DNA from: Aestuariicoccus sp032586235
GTDB lineage: Bacteria; Pseudomonadota; Alphaproteobacteria; Rhodobacterales; Rhodobacteraceae
DNA: 43,429 nucleotides
Reading direction: 5' to 3'
Assembly: GCF_032586235.1 (NCBI RefSeq)
Contig: NZ_JAWHTD010000034.1
Coordinates: 1-43,429 of the forward strand
The notes under the pieces are model-generated. The model made no database searches. It was not told the DNA's origin and saw only the letters and a list, made by a program, of their open reading frames with translations. Below, piece after piece: positions 41,586 through 43,429 of the stretch (position 1 is the first letter of the stretch; each line of letters begins with the position of its first letter). The position numbers were made by a program, and so were the translations under genes.

Positions 41586-42704
41586 TCAGCGGGCGGCGAG
41601 GGCCTTGGGGGCGGGCGCGGGTCCGTCCTCCAACAGCAGCCGCCCCTCGGCGGCGGCGGCCTGCCAGCGTGGGTTCTGGTGACCGCCGCGCGGCGAGGCC
41701 AGCCGGGCATGGCCCTCGAAGCTGTCGAGCTGCCGCAAATCCGGCGCAGGCGTCAGCAGCATCCGCAGCATGAAACCCACCGCCCCGGGCAGCGACGCAT
41801 CGCGCACGTTCGGCGCCAGCCGGGTCACGTCGCGGGCATAGCGTTCGGCGGTGGTGGCAAAGCTTTCCGCCGGGCGCCCGGTCAGACGCGCCACATGGTC
41901 GGTCGGCGCCCCGATGGCAAATGCGCCATTGGCCAGCTCCTCGGCGTAATGGCGCAGGTGGTGGCTGTCGAAGTCGGGAAACCCCATGGCCCGCGCGGCC
42001 TTTGAAAACATACGGAACGAGATCGGGCGGTAGCGCACGGGGCGGCCAAAGACCTGCGTCAGCACCGCCGCCACGTCCGTCCCGGTCAAAAGCGCTGGCC
42101 CGGTCGGCCGCCAGGACGTGCCGGCGTACCGCTGCGGATTGTCCAGCAGGGCCGCCGCGCAGCGCGCGATGTCGCGCTCGGCCACAGGCGCGTTCGCACC
42201 GTCGCCGAAGGGCAGGGTTAGCACCCCCAGCTTGCGGGTGATCGGCGTGGTCAGCAGGTAGGGAAAGGCGAAAATCCCCGGGTTGAGGTGAATGACCGCG
42301 ACATCCGGCATCCAGCGCGCGACGTTGTTGGCGATCCAGTGTTCCCGGGTCAGCATCGAGGGATGCTCGGGGCTGGGGTTCCACCCCGAGAGCAGCACCA
42401 GCGACTCGAGCCTGGCCGCCTGCGCCGCGAGGCAGACCAGCATGGTGTTGTGCAGCAGATGCGGGGTGAAGGGCGGAATGTGAAAGGCGCGGTCGACGCC
42501 CTGCATCGCGGTCTCGACGTCGCGATAGTCGAGCAGGTTGCCGACGACGACTTCCGCGCCCATCCGCCCAAGCTCTGCCGCGCGATCGTCGCGGCGGTGC
42601 ACCATGGCCCGGACCTCATGCCCGGCCTCGATCAGGAACGCGACGGCATCGCGACCGATCCGCCCGGCGGCGGAGGTCACGAGGATTTTCGATGGGTTCG
42701 GCAT
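41586..42704 (-). CDS. NmrA-like NAD(P)-binding oxidoreductase (second paralogue)
   Basis: A 372-residue atypical short-chain dehydrogenase. The Rossmann motif is degenerate: TSAAGRIG (residues 10-17) in place of GATGxxG. An NmrA-like fold follows (GAEVVVGNLLDYRDVETAMQGVDRAFHIPP, about 49-78). Residues 290-372 form a C-terminal extension not seen in the other NmrA-like protein here. It lies divergent from a TetR gene with a repeated operator-like element between, so it is the likely TetR target, perhaps inducible by a xenobiotic or stress metabolite. Confidence 0.78.
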   Translation of the reverse strand: MPNPSKILVTSAAGRIGRDAVAFLIEAGHEVRAMVHRRDDRAAELGRMGAEVVVGNLLDYRDVETAMQGVDRAFHIPPFTPHLLHNTMLVCLAAQAARLESLVLLSGWNPSPEHPSMLTREHWIANNVARWMPDVAVIHLNPGIFAFPYLLTTPITRKLGVLTLPFGDGANAPVAERDIARCAAALLDNPQRYAGTSWRPTGPALLTGTDVAAVLTQVFGRPVRYRPISFRMFSKAARAMGFPDFDSHHLRHYAEELANGAFAIGAPTDHVARLTGRPAESFATTAERYARDVTRLAPNVRDASLPGAVGFMLRMLLTPAPDLRQLDSFEGHARLASPRGGHQNPRWQAAAAEGRLLLEDGPAPAPKALAAR

Positions 42705-42715
42705 GGGATCGACCT

Positions 42716-42764
42716 TTTAGATGATAGTTGTAATCTTATAATTTAGATGATACCTGAAATCTTA
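42716..42764. promoter_or_regulatory. Tandem direct repeat between the TetR and NmrA-like genes, candidate operator
   Basis: A 23-base unit at 42716-42738 recurs at 42742-42764, matching at 20 of 23 positions; both begin TTTAGATGATA and end AATCTTA, and their starts are 26 bases apart. Each unit has partial dyad symmetry (AGAT at the left, ATCT at the right). It fills the centre of the 90-base divergent gap, a typical TetR operator arrangement controlling both genes. Confidence 0.65.
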
Positions 42765-42794
42765 ATCGTCAACCCCCAAAATCACGAGGCCACC

Positions 42795-43361
42795 ATGCCC
42801 AGAGTGTCCAACGCCGAAAAACTCAAGTCTCGCAGGCGCATACTGGATGCCGCCTCGGCGCAATTCCGGGAAAAGGGGATCGAGGCGACCAGCCTTTCGG
42901 ATGTCATGAAGGCCGCCGGGATGACGCATGGCGGCTTCTACCGGCATTTCACGGACAAGGACGAACTGGTCGCCGCGGCCTTCCGCAATGCCGTCGACGA
43001 CCTGATATCAGAGATCGAGGCCCTGCCGGACCGGTCGGTAAGGGATCGCGCGCGGGCAGACTATATCGCCACCTATCTGTCGCAGGATCACGTGGACCGG
43101 CGGGCGGCGGGCTGCCCGCTTGCGGCGCTGGGGTCGGAACTGGCGCGGGTCGGGGGCGGGACCAGGACCGGCACCGCCGAGGCCGTGGACCGCGTGGCGA
43201 CGTTTCTGGGCGCGGATGGCGTGCCGGCGGGCGGCTATGCGCTGTTGTCGCTACTGGTGGGGGCGGTCACGCTGGCGCGGCTGGCGGACGATCCGGCGCA
43301 GTCGCAGGCCATTCTCGATGCCGCCCGCGCGGCGGCGGAGAAGTTGACCCCGGCGTCCTGA
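42795..43361 (+). CDS. TetR-family transcriptional regulator
   Basis: A 188-residue regulator. The N-terminal helix-turn-helix (about 9-55, SRRRILDAASAQFREKGIEATSLSDVMKAAGMTHGGFYRHFTDKDEL) is the TetR/QacR type. The C-terminal ligand and dimer domain contains AAGCPLAALGSELAR. The ATG at 42795 is used because the family N-terminus starts there; an upstream in-frame ATG at 42747 would put the second repeat of the operator inside the gene. It probably represses the divergent NmrA-like and carbonic anhydrase genes. Confidence 0.85.
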   Translation: MPRVSNAEKLKSRRRILDAASAQFREKGIEATSLSDVMKAAGMTHGGFYRHFTDKDELVAAAFRNAVDDLISEIEALPDRSVRDRARADYIATYLSQDHVDRRAAGCPLAALGSELARVGGGTRTGTAEAVDRVATFLGADGVPAGGYALLSLLVGAVTLARLADDPAQSQAILDAARAAAEKLTPAS

Positions 43362-43391
43362 CCCTTCTGTATCTGCGCTCTGCTAAACTTG

Positions 43392-43427
43392 CCCCGTCAC
43401 CGGCCCCGGCCAGGGTCGGTGACGGGG
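43392..43427 (+). terminator. Long hairpin after the TetR gene, at the window edge
   Basis: CCCCGTCACCG (43392-43402) and CGGTGACGGGG (43417-43427) form a perfect 11-bp stem with a 14-base loop, 30 bases after the TetR stop. The window ends two bases later, so any T-run is not visible. Confidence 0.6.
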
Positions 43428-43429
43428 TG

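Overview
The window is a high-GC stretch from an alphaproteobacterium, most likely a marine Rhodobacteraceae (Roseobacter-type) chromosome. The evidence is the gor / hflK-hflC-DUF2065 / Do-protease neighbourhood, an adrenodoxin-type ferredoxin, an alphaproteobacterial LexA box (GTTC-N7-GTTC), a DUF1127 protein and a tripartite tricarboxylate transporter. No rRNA, tRNA, CRISPR array or insertion sequence was recognised.

Layout. (1) 1-5700: a glutathione reductase, then the membrane quality-control genes hflK-hflC with a small DUF2065 protein, then a periplasmic HtrA/Do protease ending in a strong terminator. (2) 5700-7850: a peptidoglycan-binding lipoprotein and, on the same strand, a short OB-fold protein that looks like the C-terminal piece of DnaE2 and sits directly behind a LexA box; a 2Fe-2S ferredoxin and an exported FG-GAP-type protein point the other way. 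(3) 8415-10171: a TadG/TadE pair. (4) 10459-13312: a helix-hairpin-helix protein, then an NmrA-like oxidoreductase divergent from an AraC regulator. (5) 13404-27833: the main accessory region, a catabolic locus. A rightward, mostly overlapping set of eight genes encodes a four-subunit succinate dehydrogenase/fumarate reductase-like complex, a small membrane protein, the two subunits of a class I fumarase/tartrate dehydratase-like hydro-lyase, a cytosolic sulfite-oxidase-family molybdoenzyme and a thiamine-diphosphate enzyme. A leftward trio follows (GST, TSUP exporter, LysR regulator). A second rightward set encodes the tripartite transporter TctCBA and a mandelate racemase/enolase-superfamily enzyme. 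(6) 27919-34676: a giant DUF2339 membrane protein overlapping an M48 protease with TPR and peptidoglycan-binding-like parts. (7) 34677-36262: a stretch without an intact gene that looks decayed. (8) 36263-39626: a winged-helix/alpha-beta-hydrolase fusion, an orphan periplasmic binding protein and a DUF1127 protein. (9) 39903-43429: a cation-diffusion exporter, then a beta-carbonic anhydrase and a second NmrA-like oxidoreductase divergent from a TetR regulator.

The catabolic locus is the best candidate for an undescribed system. A LysR gene lies between the two rightward sets, with a perfect T-N11-A palindrome beside it. The parts suggest uptake of a carboxylate, oxidation to an unsaturated acid, hydration, and perhaps cleavage of a 2-oxo acid, with a molybdoenzyme that could handle sulfite. 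The flavoprotein has Cys where canonical succinate dehydrogenases carry the FAD-linking His, and the hydro-lyase beta subunit has SPAA where family members usually have GPTT. Both argue against a plain copy of the TCA-cycle enzymes. The substrate cannot be read from sequence alone.

The second candidate is the LexA-box OB-fold mini-gene at 6263-6643. Its promoter elements overlap the LexA box and place transcription start at or next to the ATG, so it looks like a leaderless SOS gene.
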